The translations under genes were made by a program, and so were the position numbers. From contig NZ_CP010976.1 in assembly GCF_000949425.1 (NCBI RefSeq), positions 4,092,001 to 4,156,000 on the forward strand: DNA of 64,000 nt, read 5' to 3'. This document shows positions 46,451 through 55,680 of the stretch, one piece after another. The notes beneath the pieces were generated by a model. The model made no database searches. It saw only the letters and a program-made list of their open reading frames with translations, and was not told the origin of the DNA. Each line of letters begins with the position of its first letter. Positions within the stretch are counted from its first letter, which is position 1. This stretch comes from Paenibacillus sp. IHBB 10380. GTDB lineage: Bacteria > Bacillota > Bacilli > Paenibacillales > Paenibacillaceae.

Positions 46451-48514
46451 TCATTCTGTTCTAAATTTAGAAGCAGCTTCCTTAAGATCTTTACTCAAGT
46501 TATCAATCGTCTCAATCATGTCTGATAAGTTCTGAACCATAGCAGATTGCTCCTTAATGGTAGCTGTAACTTCCTCCACTGAGGCGGATACTTCTTCTCC
46601 AGAAGCAGATAAACTCTGAGCAGATTCCAATACATCATCCTTGCTTTGTTCCATATCTGAGATTTCACTCGCCATCGGTTTAATCTGATCTGTAATCTCA
46701 ATAACATTCCTTAAGATCGTGTCAAATGCTTCCTCTGTTTGACCTACATATTGATTCTGCTTACTTGAGATCTCTCTGATTTCTTTCACACTCTCATTAT
46801 TCTCCCCAACATATTGAAGCGTCTGTTGAATAATGACATTAATCTCATTCGATTGCTTCGAGCTTTGTTCTGCCAATTTACGGATTTCTGTTGCTACAAC
46901 TGCAAATCCTCTACCATACTCTCCGGCTCTTGCTGCTTCTATGGAAGCATTCAGTGCAAGTAGGTTAGTTTGTGTTGCAATCGCGGTAATAGCACCTGTG
47001 ATCTCACTAATGCTATGTGAACTCTCTTCTAGTTTAGAAGTAATCCCAGAAATTTTACGTACTTCTCCTTCGTTCTTATCATTAATTTCAATCAAGTTCT
47101 CAATAACTTCTTTATTAGCATGAAATACCTCAATAATATTCTCGGCTCTTTCTTTTACAGACTGCGCTCTGTTATTAATATTATTAATTTTGTCTCCAAC
47201 CTCATTAAATTTATCTACGATGTGTTCTGTATCATTCGATTGAGATTCCGTCGCTTTAGCAATTTCCATCGTCGTTGTTGCAGTCTCCTCAATGGAAGAA
47301 GCTGTTTGCTTCGAGGATGTTTCTAATTCTTGAGTACTGTAATTGAGTACATAAATAGTGCTATTCATATTCGAGATTAAATCTTTATTTAATCCAACCA
47401 TGACGTTGAAACTATCTGCCAAGTCCTTGAACTCACTGTTGTATCGACCCGTAGCAGCCACCGTTAAATCACCAGATGATAACTTTCTGAACAAATTCGT
47501 AAGTTTAATGACCGGCTTTGTAATCGTTCTGGATAATAGCAATCCAAAGGTAACCGCGATGATCAGGGTAATGATGGTTACAATAGCTATGTTAGTGAAC
47601 AATGTATCAAGTGGTTTTTTGATATCTCGATAGCTATCTTCAACGACAACTGTCCAATCTGCTTCAGGTATCTTCGAATACCTCATAAATTTATCTTGAT
47701 AATCAATATTCCCTTGAATAATCTTGTCTACAGCTTTCTCTTTCAGAAGATTGGTCATATCAGCTGATTCTATCTTTTGCCCAATAAGCGTAGCATCTTG
47801 AGAGTGATATATAATCGCCCCATCTCGGCTTAAGATATAGATCAATCCTTCTTCATTGATTTGGATACCCTCCAATTTATCAACGAACATGGAAGTATCT
47901 ATAGTACTGATGTAAACTCCAAGCACTTTGCCATTATCATCTTTAATGGGCTGTGCGAAGGAGACAATTAACGTATTAGTCGATTTTGATATCAAGGCAT
48001 CACTTATATTGGATTTCCCTTTTACTGCTTCTTGAAAATACTCACGATCTGATCGATCGGCTTGAATCGCAACAGGACTACTACTTGAGATAACCTTCCC
48101 TTTAGAATCGACAACCATAAGGGTTTCAATTCCTTTTATTCCTTTAATGCTTTGAGTCAATATGTCATTTGATCTCGTAAACGATTGATTTTTAGCAGAA
48201 AAAAAGTCTTCTTCAGACAGCTTATTCTCATTACGCAGCTTTAATAAGTCTTTGAAGTCGCTATGAATTGAGATCAAATAAGCCATTTCTTGTTCTAACT
48301 GAACGGTTGATAATAAACTTTCCCCAATCCTGTCAGCATTTGCGTTCATTTCGTCCTTGCTCTTATCAAGAAGTAAACTTGAACCAAACATATACATGGA
48401 AGCACTTGTTCCTATAAGTACAACAATGACAAGCATACTTATAAATAGAGGTAATTTCACCCTTAAGGAGACATTTCTAACCGTGTTATTCCACGCTGCT
48501 ATTCTATTCTTCAT
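46451..48514 (-). CDS. Methyl-accepting chemotaxis protein with Cache sensor
   Basis: A 687-residue receptor: membrane helix (about 18-42), extracellular dCache-like sensor (about 45-300; STDRE-like motif [19 protein letters not shown], then [18 protein letters not shown]), second helix (about 302-325), HAMP, and a coiled-coil signalling domain with tip [16 protein letters not shown]. It feeds the chemotaxis kinase. Its ribosome site lies in the 3' arm of a 15-bp hairpin at 48522-48595, suggesting control of translation. Confidence 0.88.
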   Translation of the reverse strand: MKNRIAAWNNTVRNVSLRVKLPLFISMLVIVVLIGTSASMYMFGSSLLLDKSKDEMNANADRIGESLLSTVQLEQEMAYLISIHSDFKDLLKLRNENKLSEEDFFSAKNQSFTRSNDILTQSIKGIKGIETLMVVDSKGKVISSSSPVAIQADRSDREYFQEAVKGKSNISDALISKSTNTLIVSFAQPIKDDNGKVLGVYISTIDTSMFVDKLEGIQINEEGLIYILSRDGAIIYHSQDATLIGQKIESADMTNLLKEKAVDKIIQGNIDYQDKFMRYSKIPEADWTVVVEDSYRDIKKPLDTLFTNIAIVTIITLIIAVTFGLLLSRTITKPVIKLTNLFRKLSSGDLTVAATGRYNSEFKDLADSFNVMVGLNKDLISNMNSTIYVLNYSTQELETSSKQTASSIEETATTTMEIAKATESQSNDTEHIVDKFNEVGDKINNINNRAQSVKERAENIIEVFHANKEVIENLIEINDKNEGEVRKISGITSKLEESSHSISEITGAITAIATQTNLLALNASIEAARAGEYGRGFAVVATEIRKLAEQSSKQSNEINVIIQQTLQYVGENNESVKEIREISSKQNQYVGQTEEAFDTILRNVIEITDQIKPMASEISDMEQSKDDVLESAQSLSASGEEVSASVEEVTATIKEQSAMVQNLSDMIETIDNLSKDLKEAASKFRTE

Positions 48515-48521
48515 TGAACTC

Positions 48522-48595
48522 TTCCCCCGATAACATTAATGAGTAACATTTGTCTATGACTTTGCATTAGCATCATATTTATGTTATCGGAGGAA
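48522..48595 (-). promoter_or_regulatory. RBS-sequestering hairpin of the chemoreceptor gene
   Basis: On the minus strand TTCCTCCGATAACAT (48581-48595) pairs with ATGTTATCGGGGGAA (48522-48536) over 15 positions with one G-U pair and a 44-base loop. The 3' arm contains the GGGGGAA ribosome site, seven bases before the ATG, so folding would hide it. Confidence 0.6.
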
Positions 48596-48622
48596 ATATA
48601 TCTTTTGATGAATGGAAAAAAT

Positions 48623-48686
48623 ACACTCTCTATTATTTCATTAGGATCTCCCGAAGGAACGGGTCCAATGTCATGATAAAGAGTGC
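48623..48686 (-). terminator. Long imperfect hairpin, terminator of the upstream hydrolase gene
   Basis: A stem of about 25 imperfect pairs (CACTCT...ATG.CATT.GGA.CCCG and complements) with an internal GGACCCG/CGGGAGATCC tip; six T follow on the minus strand. It lies past the stop of the gene at 48800. Confidence 0.65.
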
Positions 48687-48799
48687 ACTATGTAACGGTT
48701 AAAATGGATATCAATTCTACAACATCTTCTTCTCTAATTGTTCAATCATGTCTATTCATACTTGTGGTTTGTTCGACAGATACTTTCTCATAATTCATA

Positions 48800-49504
48800 T
48801 CACTTATTTGTTCTTTCCATATCTATTACCTCACCTGGTTGTAGAACCTTACCCGCTAACCCTTTCCTCTCTAGTTGTTGCACAAATGCTTGAGCATCCT
48901 GCTGAATAAGAGGGAATGTATTATAATGAACAGGTACAGTCATCTTCGCGTTATACCACTCGGCTGCTTGAAGTGCATCATCAATGCCCATCGTATACTT
49001 GTCTCCTATCGGAACGAAGGCAATATCAATGGAATAACGATCTCCGAACATTTTCATATCCCCGAAAAGACTCGTATCACCTGCATGAAGAATCGTTAGC
49101 CCTTCTGCAGAAATGATATATCCTCCTGGCATACCTGCATACATAATCCGTTGCTCTTCTTCCAATACAATACCAGAGCTATGAAAGGCTTGAATCATTT
49201 TAGCTTTGGCGAAACCAAGATCAACAGTACCACCGATGTTCATATCAATCGTTTTGACACCCTTCCATGACATATAAGTGGCAAGTTCCACATTGGCAAC
49301 AACGGGAATATCATTTGCTTTAGCAATGGGCTCTGCATCTAGGATATGATCTATATGTGCATGGGTTAAGAGAACCGCATCTGTCTTAATCTCTTCCGGT
49401 AATGTGATCGCGAGCTCATTGCCACGTAGGAATGGGTCTATAATGAGAGACTTTCCCCCTGTAAAAATCTGAATACATGAATGGCCATGATACATAATTT
49501 CCAT
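48800..49504 (-). CDS. Metallo-beta-lactamase-fold hydrolase (UPF0173, YtkL-like)
   Basis: A 234-residue cytoplasmic hydrolase. The metal-binding HAHIDHILD motif, N-terminal YHGHSCIQIFTGGKSLIIDP and the distal LHAGDTSLFGDM and PVHYNTFP histidines mark the UPF0173 group, whose substrate is unknown. It is 285 bases upstream of the chemoreceptor on the same strand, but a terminator separates them. Confidence 0.85.
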   Translation of the reverse strand: MEIMYHGHSCIQIFTGGKSLIIDPFLRGNELAITLPEEIKTDAVLLTHAHIDHILDAEPIAKANDIPVVANVELATYMSWKGVKTIDMNIGGTVDLGFAKAKMIQAFHSSGIVLEEEQRIMYAGMPGGYIISAEGLTILHAGDTSLFGDMKMFGDRYSIDIAFVPIGDKYTMGIDDALQAAEWYNAKMTVPVHYNTFPLIQQDAQAFVQQLERKGLAGKVLQPGEVIDMERTNK

Positions 49505-49578
49505 ATGTTTTTCCCTCCTATTTGGATTAATGGCTTCTATCTAAATTTAATTATCCCCATTTATTGTCGGAGTAATTG

Positions 49579-50613
49579 CTAATCTCCACCCCCACCACAG
49601 CTAGAGCAACTAGACGAAGAACAGCTTGATGTCGACCCACTATCTCCACCGCCTCCTCCACTATCTGAGCTACTATCATGACTTCCGTTATCCGTACAAT
49701 TCTCATCCCAGCCGTTGCAGATGTATCCGGAAGAATCACCCGTATTTGCTGTATCCTTCTTCTTCTCATCCTCTAAGGAATATTGTTGCATATGTTCTTC
49801 AAACCCGTTGTCATTCTGATAAGAGTGAAACATCATCGCACCCGCCATATAGGGCATGAAATCGGCATTTCCCCTCGAAGGCCTTGCTTCATCGTAAGCT
49901 GTATTGTGCTCAGCTCCACTAATTTGTCGTTTCGCCTTAGCAATCAAAAGATGAACCACACTCCGAATTTCCGGATATTGTTCAACTGTCCGTTGGTTAA
50001 ACAGGCTTTTGACTAATGACTCTTCGCTCATTAGAAGAAGTTCCTCAATGCGGGTTATGTCAAGTGGATGACGAAAGAAGGATTTCCAAATGGCTCCTGT
50101 ATACGGAGAGACAGTGAACAATTGACTGTACACCCACTCGAACCAAGCTCGTTCACCCGGATTAGGTGAGGACGCTGTACTTGAGTGAGGTGCATGATGA
50201 ATGGAGGAGCCAATGAACGTTTCACCGAACTCTTGGTACTCGCGAGTAAACATTAACATCTCATGCCAGATGTCATCTACCGAATCACTATACATAGGCA
50301 CAGATTTCATAATAGCTGTCATCATGAAATAACGTTTCAGCTCAAAAAATTTCCAATCAAATTCAGCTTCAGACATACGTGGGTATTTCTCTAACATTCT
50401 ACCCTTAAGCTGTTTAACGAAATGTTTGGGTAATCCCGCTTGTAGGCGAGATTCAGCATCACGCAATATGACATCCCGTTGTAAGTTAAGCTGCTTGGGT
50501 ACTAGATGTTTCTTATAGTTAGGCTGACGGCGCCTATTTCGAAAAGTTTTACTTAAACTTCTGATCATAAAAAAGATAGCAACCACAATAATAACCGTAA
50601 TCAATACCTGCAT
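49579..50613 (-). CDS. Membrane-anchored GRDP-like protein with Gly/Ser/Cys-rich tail
   Basis: A 344-residue protein. One N-terminal helix (VLITVIIVVAIFFMI) anchors it; the cytoplasmic part includes DSVDDIWHEMLMFTREYQEF followed by FIGSSIHHAPHS, the motif of glycine-rich-domain-like (GRDP) proteins. The C-terminal about 30 residues are Gly, Ser and Cys only (SGGGGGDSGSTSSCSSSSC and on), with a CXXC-like series. Such tails in DUF1517/TPM-type proteins may bind metal or sit at the membrane. ATG 50613 is used; a GTG at 50619 overlaps GGAGG. Confidence 0.65.
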   Translation of the reverse strand: MQVLITVIIVVAIFFMIRSLSKTFRNRRRQPNYKKHLVPKQLNLQRDVILRDAESRLQAGLPKHFVKQLKGRMLEKYPRMSEAEFDWKFFELKRYFMMTAIMKSVPMYSDSVDDIWHEMLMFTREYQEFGETFIGSSIHHAPHSSTASSPNPGERAWFEWVYSQLFTVSPYTGAIWKSFFRHPLDITRIEELLLMSEESLVKSLFNQRTVEQYPEIRSVVHLLIAKAKRQISGAEHNTAYDEARPSRGNADFMPYMAGAMMFHSYQNDNGFEEHMQQYSLEDEKKKDTANTGDSSGYICNGWDENCTDNGSHDSSSDSGGGGGDSGSTSSCSSSSCSSCGGGGD

Positions 50614-50738
50614 GATCACCCTCCACTTCCATCAGTAATTTCACTATACCTTGATTATAAAAGCTAAAAAATCACGAACAACTTTTAGTAGATTAAGGTA
50701 TAATATTGTTATCTTACACGATATAACGAGGAATTTAA

Positions 50739-50924
50739 ATGACTGAAACTACACGTATTGATTGTATGAAATGCCAATATTTCTATGTTACATGGGATCC
50801 AAAGTACCCCAAGGGATGTAAAGCTTTTGAGTTTAAAACACATACCATGCCAAGTCTAACCGTATTAAGATCTTCCGGTAAGCCATGCATGAACTTTGAG
50901 CCCAAGATACAAGCGAGACCCTGA
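50739..50924 (+). CDS. Small cysteine-rich protein of unknown function
   Basis: A 61-residue protein with CMKCQYFYVTWDPKYPKGCK, then a conserved FKTHTMPSL and KPCMNF. The four cysteines (C-X2-C...C...C) are spaced like a zinc or iron site. Small proteins of this pattern are widespread in bacteria and often misnamed uracil-DNA glycosylase; the function is unknown. Its ribosome site is weak (ACGAGG). Confidence 0.65.
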   Translation: MTETTRIDCMKCQYFYVTWDPKYPKGCKAFEFKTHTMPSLTVLRSSGKPCMNFEPKIQARP

Positions 50925-50962
50925 TTTGTTTCCCTTAGATACTAAAGCATGGATATAAACAA

Positions 50963-51014
50963 AGAAGAGGATAAGGTTAACTGCGTTATAGCAGCTAATA
51001 CCTTATCCTCTTCT
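50963..51014. terminator. Bidirectional terminator between convergent genes
   Basis: AGAAGAGGATAAGGT / ACCTTATCCTCTTCT arms with a loose loop separate the cysteine-rich gene from pyk. Confidence 0.78.
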
Positions 51015-51030
51015 CTGTAATTCTTAACTA

Positions 51031-52443
51031 TTATACCTGTTGAATCTTAATCAAATTCGTTGTACCCGCGCCTAAAGGTACTCCTGCAGAAATAACAACC
51101 GTATCTCCTACTTCAATATATCCTGTCTGTGCTGCGTTACGAATAGATGACTCGATCATTTCATCTGTCGATGTCACCTTATCCCCTTTGACAGGAATGA
51201 CACCCGAAAGAAGACAAATCTTAGCCAACACATTCTCATGCTGTGTAATCGCGATAATCGGTGCTTTAGGACGATATTTGGAAACCATACGTGCTGTAAA
51301 ACCGCTCTCTGTAGATGTAATGATCGCTTTCGCGTTCAGCTCAAGAGAGGATCTCACCACGTTCTGGCTAATGACTTCTGTAATGTTTGTGTTCTGCTGT
51401 GATCTCTTCTTGTCAAATTCAGATTTGTAGTCGATCATCTCTTCCGCTTTTCTAGCAATAGCCGCCATCGTCTGAACCGATTGAACAGGATATTTACCTG
51501 CAGCTGATTCACCTGACAGCATCACTACATCCGCTCCTTGAAGCACTGCATTTGAGACGTCACTAACCTCGGCTCTTGTCGGACGTGGATTAACCTGCAT
51601 GGATTCAAGCATATGAGTAGCAACAATAACAGGCTTACCTGCTAAGTTACATTTATCAATCATTTCTTTCTGCATTCTTGGTACGTCTTCAATTGGAACT
51701 TCTACGCCCAAGTCTCCACGTGCCACCATAATTCCATCGGAGGCTTCAATGATAGCATTTAGATTAATAACGCCTTCTTCATTCTCAATTTTAGAAATAA
51801 TCTGTACATGCTCCGCTTTATGTTCTTTAAGAATGCTACGAATTTCCATAATATCTTCTGCTTTTCTTACGAATGAAGCAGCTATAATCTCGATGTCATG
51901 CTTTAACCCGAATCCAATATGAAGAACGTCGCGTTCAGTCACACCAGGTAGAGTGGTTTGAATTCCAGGAAGATTGACCCCTTTTCTAGGCTTCAATGTT
52001 CCACCACTAACGATTCGACAGTGAATATCATGACCCTTAATAGCAAGAACAGTCAGGTCTACAAGTCCATCATCAATCAGAATCCGATCATTGGGCTTAA
52101 TGACTTGTGTCATATCTGGATAATTGACAGAAATCCGACTAGCGTCACCAAGTACCTCTTCCGTCGTCAGAATAAGCTCATTACCAACGACTAGCTCACA
52201 TGATGCTTCTTTCAATTTACCTATACGAACCTCTGGCCCCTTGATATCCATCATAATGGGGATAAAGGTATTCATCTCTTTTGCCGCTTGGCGAACATTC
52301 TCGATTCTTTTCACATGATCCTCAAGCTCTCCGTGAGCCATATTTAATCTACCTACTGTCATCCCCGCTTGAATCATTTCTTTCAATACCGAAACGGAGT
52401 CACATGCAGGTCCCATAGTACATATAATTTTTGTTTTTAGCAT
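51031..52443 (-). CDS. pyk: Pyruvate kinase
   Basis: A 470-residue glycolytic enzyme that converts phosphoenolpyruvate and ADP to pyruvate and ATP. The TIM-barrel motifs IICTMGPACDS, MDIKGPEVR, GIMVARGDLGVEV and the substrate Lys in ISKIENEEGV are intact. It lacks the C-terminal PEP-utiliser-like extension that B. subtilis Pyk carries (about 585 residues). It therefore belongs to the shorter type and may be a second pyruvate kinase in this organism. Confidence 0.92.
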   Translation of the reverse strand: MLKTKIICTMGPACDSVSVLKEMIQAGMTVGRLNMAHGELEDHVKRIENVRQAAKEMNTFIPIMMDIKGPEVRIGKLKEASCELVVGNELILTTEEVLGDASRISVNYPDMTQVIKPNDRILIDDGLVDLTVLAIKGHDIHCRIVSGGTLKPRKGVNLPGIQTTLPGVTERDVLHIGFGLKHDIEIIAASFVRKAEDIMEIRSILKEHKAEHVQIISKIENEEGVINLNAIIEASDGIMVARGDLGVEVPIEDVPRMQKEMIDKCNLAGKPVIVATHMLESMQVNPRPTRAEVSDVSNAVLQGADVVMLSGESAAGKYPVQSVQTMAAIARKAEEMIDYKSEFDKKRSQQNTNITEVISQNVVRSSLELNAKAIITSTESGFTARMVSKYRPKAPIIAITQHENVLAKICLLSGVIPVKGDKVTSTDEMIESSIRNAAQTGYIEVGDTVVISAGVPLGAGTTNLIKIQQV

Positions 52444-52535
52444 TATTTATTCCTCCTCGTTTTTTTTCAATTGTATCTTCTATTCAAGAATGGCACTATG
52501 AACTATAGTATAATGATTGCACTATAGTATGATTA

Positions 52536-53333
52536 TTGGGAGCGATTATTATCATAGTTGTGACAGATGTCCATCAAGATAACGGAGTAGATTGGTACGA
52601 AGAACGAACATTAGATGAGGAGACTTGGCACTTAAGTCTGATGACCTACGGGAAGTGCGTATACTGGGTGAATGAGAACAAGATCATCATGGAAAAGGGA
52701 GATATCCTGCTCATACCAAGCCATGTTCCGTATTATGGGAAGAGTATTCCCACAGTATTCCATACCAAGTATGTGATTAATTTCAACAAATCATGCACAG
52801 GCGTTACACTACCTATCCTTAGTTCATATGGATTAATGAAACAGAAACTAGGATGCTATGAATTAATTTATGAACGTTTTAAGACAATACTGAATCAATG
52901 GCTGGAACAACCTTCATATTATGTGATGATGGCGGAGGCGTTGCTTACCGAGGCGTTGATATATATGAATCAAGAATGGGATCGTGGCGTAATCCCTCCA
53001 GAAACACATCGACAGGTGGATAGTATGAAGGATTATATTCAGAAACATTACCGTGAAAAAGTGACTAAGTATGAACTGGGTGAAGTTATCAAAAAAACAC
53101 CCAATTATGCTGCAACTCTATTTCGTAGCGTTACTAATCAGACCATTAGTCAATATGTACACAACCAGAGAATCAAAACAGCCATGTATGTACTCACAGA
53201 ATCACAGTTAACGATAGATGAGATATCTACATTTGTAGGTTATAACGACGTCTCCTATTTCTACCGTATATTTAAGCGAATTACAGGCAACTCTCCATCA
53301 GACTTTTTACATGAGCGCTCATCCATTTCATAA
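52536..53333 (+). CDS. AraC-family regulator
   Basis: About 265 residues. An N-terminal cupin-type sensor domain (about 15-130) is followed by a C-terminal AraC DNA-binding pair (EKVTKYELGEVIKKTPNYAA and STFVGYNDVSYFYRIFKRIT). It probably senses a sugar or similar ligand. The start is unclear: TTG 52536 has no ribosome site; GGGAGC at 52538-52543 would serve a start near 52550, where only ATT/ATC/ATA codons occur; GTG 52560 is in frame but 16 bases away. It is divergent from pyk. Confidence 0.75.
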   Translation: MGAIIIIVVTDVHQDNGVDWYEERTLDEETWHLSLMTYGKCVYWVNENKIIMEKGDILLIPSHVPYYGKSIPTVFHTKYVINFNKSCTGVTLPILSSYGLMKQKLGCYELIYERFKTILNQWLEQPSYYVMMAEALLTEALIYMNQEWDRGVIPPETHRQVDSMKDYIQKHYREKVTKYELGEVIKKTPNYAATLFRSVTNQTISQYVHNQRIKTAMYVLTESQLTIDEISTFVGYNDVSYFYRIFKRITGNSPSDFLHERSSIS

Positions 53334-53350
53334 CTAATTTCACACTAATT

Positions 53351-53394
53351 CATAAGAAGAACCCTTACATATCTGTGTAAGGGTTCTTCTTATG
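53351..53394. terminator. Terminator of the AraC-type gene, 19-bp perfect stem
   Basis: CATAAGAAGAACCCTTACA pairs perfectly across a six-base loop. Confidence 0.85.
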
Positions 53395-53467
53395 ATGCTG
53401 GTATATAGCTGATATTCATAAAAAGCATTAATCCGTTTGCAATTGATCTCAAATTTGCATTTGCTAT

Positions 53468-53495
53468 TTGTCACAGAATGTTCAATAATTATAAA
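53468..53495 (+). promoter_or_regulatory. SigA-type promoter of the 37-residue gene
   Basis: TTGTCA, 16 bases, TATAAA, about 45 bases before the small gene's ATG. Confidence 0.5.
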
Positions 53496-53538
53496 AAGAC
53501 ACAAAACATTCACAAATTAAAAAAGGGGATGACTTCAA

Positions 53539-53652
53539 ATGAACAAACCAGAGTATAAACGCGAAAGCCAGGTTTTTCTTGTTTTTGTTGCCTTAGGTAT
53601 CTTTTACGCCGTTTTTTATAGCGTATTTATCCTGATGTCTATTCATGGGTAA
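53539..53652 (+). CDS. 37-residue single-helix membrane peptide
   Basis: ATG 53539 opens MNKPEYKRESQVFLVFVALG followed by IFYAVFYSVF and a stop after ILMSIHG. A charged N-terminus of nine residues is followed by one long hydrophobic helix. AGGGGATG lies upstream and a SigA-type promoter precedes it. Peptides like this can be subunits of membrane complexes, but no partner gene lies near. Confidence 0.6.
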   Translation: MNKPEYKRESQVFLVFVALGIFYAVFYSVFILMSIHG

Positions 53653-53702
53653 TAACGTTCAATGCAGGGTGAATGGTGTTTCTTCTATCTTCATTATGTT
53701 AG

Positions 53703-53774
53703 AATGAGCGATTCCTACAGGGAAATTCGAATGCAATAGACATTCGTTACCCTAGTGAAAGGAAATCGCTCATT
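53703..53774. terminator. Compound terminator hairpin
   Basis: AATGAGCGATT / AATCGCTCATT outer arms, with an inner CGAATG / CATTCG hairpin. It separates the membrane peptide gene from the convergent methyltransferase gene. Confidence 0.7.
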
Positions 53775-53800
53775 TTATTAATTATCCTCAACAATCCTAA

Positions 53801-55360
53801 TTATAGTTCCCGAGTGACTCCCCAACTCTCTAGAAGTGACAAAGCCCCTTCATGCTCGGGCTCCATGGCTAAAGCTCGACGAGTGTAGTCCAATGCCGTT
53901 TCTTCAATACCAACCTCATCGTAGCAAATTGCCATATTATACATTACGTTGGCATCCGCCTTACTCACATTTCGTGATCGTTCAAAGAAAAACAACGCCT
54001 CCTCGAACAAATCCATTTCAAACAATACCATGCCACACTCTATAGCCAAATCATGATTCTCGTCCATGGGATAGTAGCGTGACCACATGAAGTGAATCCC
54101 ATCATGGATGTCACTCATTTCTTCATCACTACTCATTGGAAGTAGGTTCTTTATACGATCCGTGCTCTGAAGAAACCATTGAGTATCGTGGCCACTTAAT
54201 CGCCATAAGGAATAAATTTGGCGTAGCTCCATTTGTTCCAAATGTTCATCAAACCATTCTTTCATACTAAAGAAATCATCTGGTCCAAAGCGATCTATAA
54301 ACCGCTTATATGCTAGGCGGGTATTTACATGACTTGTGGGATCTTGAAGCATAAGAATACAACCAACATTTAAGTTTTTGTAATGATGGGTAGTAAAGAA
54401 AGACTGTGCACCTTTTTGCTCAAAAAAGGTTTGAATGGCTTGATAATTTGCAGTTAAAGAGAAGCTTCCGTGATGAACCAATCTTGGGGGCTCGGCAAAT
54501 TCCCAGTTCTCTAATCGGTGGTCACCTTTATCTGCTGTAAGCAGAAGGAACCCCTCTTGCGACAACTGACGAAGTCGTTCTAGACATGCCAATCCAATCT
54601 CTGGAAAGAGAATATGTGAATCCTCAAGCTTTTGTTGATACAGACCTATAACGGCGTGATACGGGTACGCATCCTCTTCGTATTCGGGCGCTCTACGATA
54701 ATGATACTCTGGGATGAGTTTATCCAACATATCTGATGTATTAAGATTAGTCGTTCCTTCTGGAGAATGTAGCGAAACATTGCACTCAAAAATCTTGCCT
54801 TCACCCACATAGATCAATTCTTGCGGAATACTATCAAAAAAATAATTAGCAATCACTAGCAATGGCTGCTGCAAGTCAGCAGGTCGTACAACAAGGTTAG
54901 ATTGCGTCAAATTAAGCTCTGTATCATACATAGCATCAAAATGTGCAAAATCTAAAACCCCCTGTTGGACAAATGTTAAGAGACTAGGATGCTGCTGCCA
55001 ATAGGCTATATTTTTGAGAGGCAAATCACTCATGACATAACGAAAAGGAGGAAGTGGGATATTGGCAAAATCCCTTAACTCGCACAACTCCTTAAGAATA
55101 TAGAACGCTAATCGACCCGAACCTGCTCCAAGCTCAAGAATCGTGACCGGTTCACTTGTATAGCCTAAGCTAGCTCTATCTTGAAGAAACCCAAATATCA
55201 TCTCCGCATAAGCCACTGCAATAAATGAATTATTCGTTATGTAATGTGGGACTTCTTCACTCTGCCAAGCCTTCATCCCCTGCTCTTCATAATAGGATCG
55301 CTGTAGCTCCCAAATGGGCGATTCACTGAATCGATAGATCTGTTGTTCTGTATGTGTCAT
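53801..55360 (-). CDS. MidA-like methyltransferase with C-terminal TPR repeats
   Basis: A 519-residue cytoplasmic protein. The N-terminal about 330 residues form a SAM-dependent methyltransferase of the PF02636/MidA class, with motif I ILELGAGSGRLAFYI and a later FDSIPQELIYVGEGK segment. MidA methylates an arginine of mitochondrial complex I in eukaryotes. The C-terminal about 100 residues hold two TPRs (VMYNMAICYDEVGIEETALD). This fusion suggests that it binds a protein partner and methylates it. The bacterial target is unknown. Confidence 0.7.
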   Translation of the reverse strand: MTHTEQQIYRFSESPIWELQRSYYEEQGMKAWQSEEVPHYITNNSFIAVAYAEMIFGFLQDRASLGYTSEPVTILELGAGSGRLAFYILKELCELRDFANIPLPPFRYVMSDLPLKNIAYWQQHPSLLTFVQQGVLDFAHFDAMYDTELNLTQSNLVVRPADLQQPLLVIANYFFDSIPQELIYVGEGKIFECNVSLHSPEGTTNLNTSDMLDKLIPEYHYRRAPEYEEDAYPYHAVIGLYQQKLEDSHILFPEIGLACLERLRQLSQEGFLLLTADKGDHRLENWEFAEPPRLVHHGSFSLTANYQAIQTFFEQKGAQSFFTTHHYKNLNVGCILMLQDPTSHVNTRLAYKRFIDRFGPDDFFSMKEWFDEHLEQMELRQIYSLWRLSGHDTQWFLQSTDRIKNLLPMSSDEEMSDIHDGIHFMWSRYYPMDENHDLAIECGMVLFEMDLFEEALFFFERSRNVSKADANVMYNMAICYDEVGIEETALDYTRRALAMEPEHEGALSLLESWGVTREL

Positions 55361-55680
55361 TTATTTAAACCTTCTTTACTATAATTGTTGAACTCGTTAC
55401 ACCGAAGGAAAGTCGCTCCCCCTCACAAATGATATCATGGGCGCTCATTACATCATAATAAGGTATACTGGGCTGAACAGGATTTCTGGATGGCTGACAG
55501 TTGGCGCCCTTGGTGCCAAACCTCAATTCTATTGCTGGTGTGACCCAACTGATTCAAACCTGGCGAGGAGCTTCGTCGAATAACCAGAGGCAATCGTTTC
55601 GATATTCCGGTTAATAATAAGGGCCGACTTCGACAAACAATTTGTAGTGAAGATCGCTATCTAATAAGTATTTCCATTAA
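55361..55680. other. 320-base gap without a recognised gene
   Basis: Between the methyltransferase and the vWA gene. The part from 55470 to 55660 looks richer in G and C than its surroundings and has short palindromes (TTGGC..GCCAA). Open stretches exist on both strands, but none has a start with a ribosome site or a recognisable product. It may be a gene remnant or a small RNA; neither is shown. Confidence 0.35.

Noticed and set aside
49579..49670. The Cys/Ser/Gly-rich tail as a modified peptide precursor
   Set aside because: It is the C-terminus of a 344-residue membrane protein, with no leader cleavage site or maturation enzyme gene near it.
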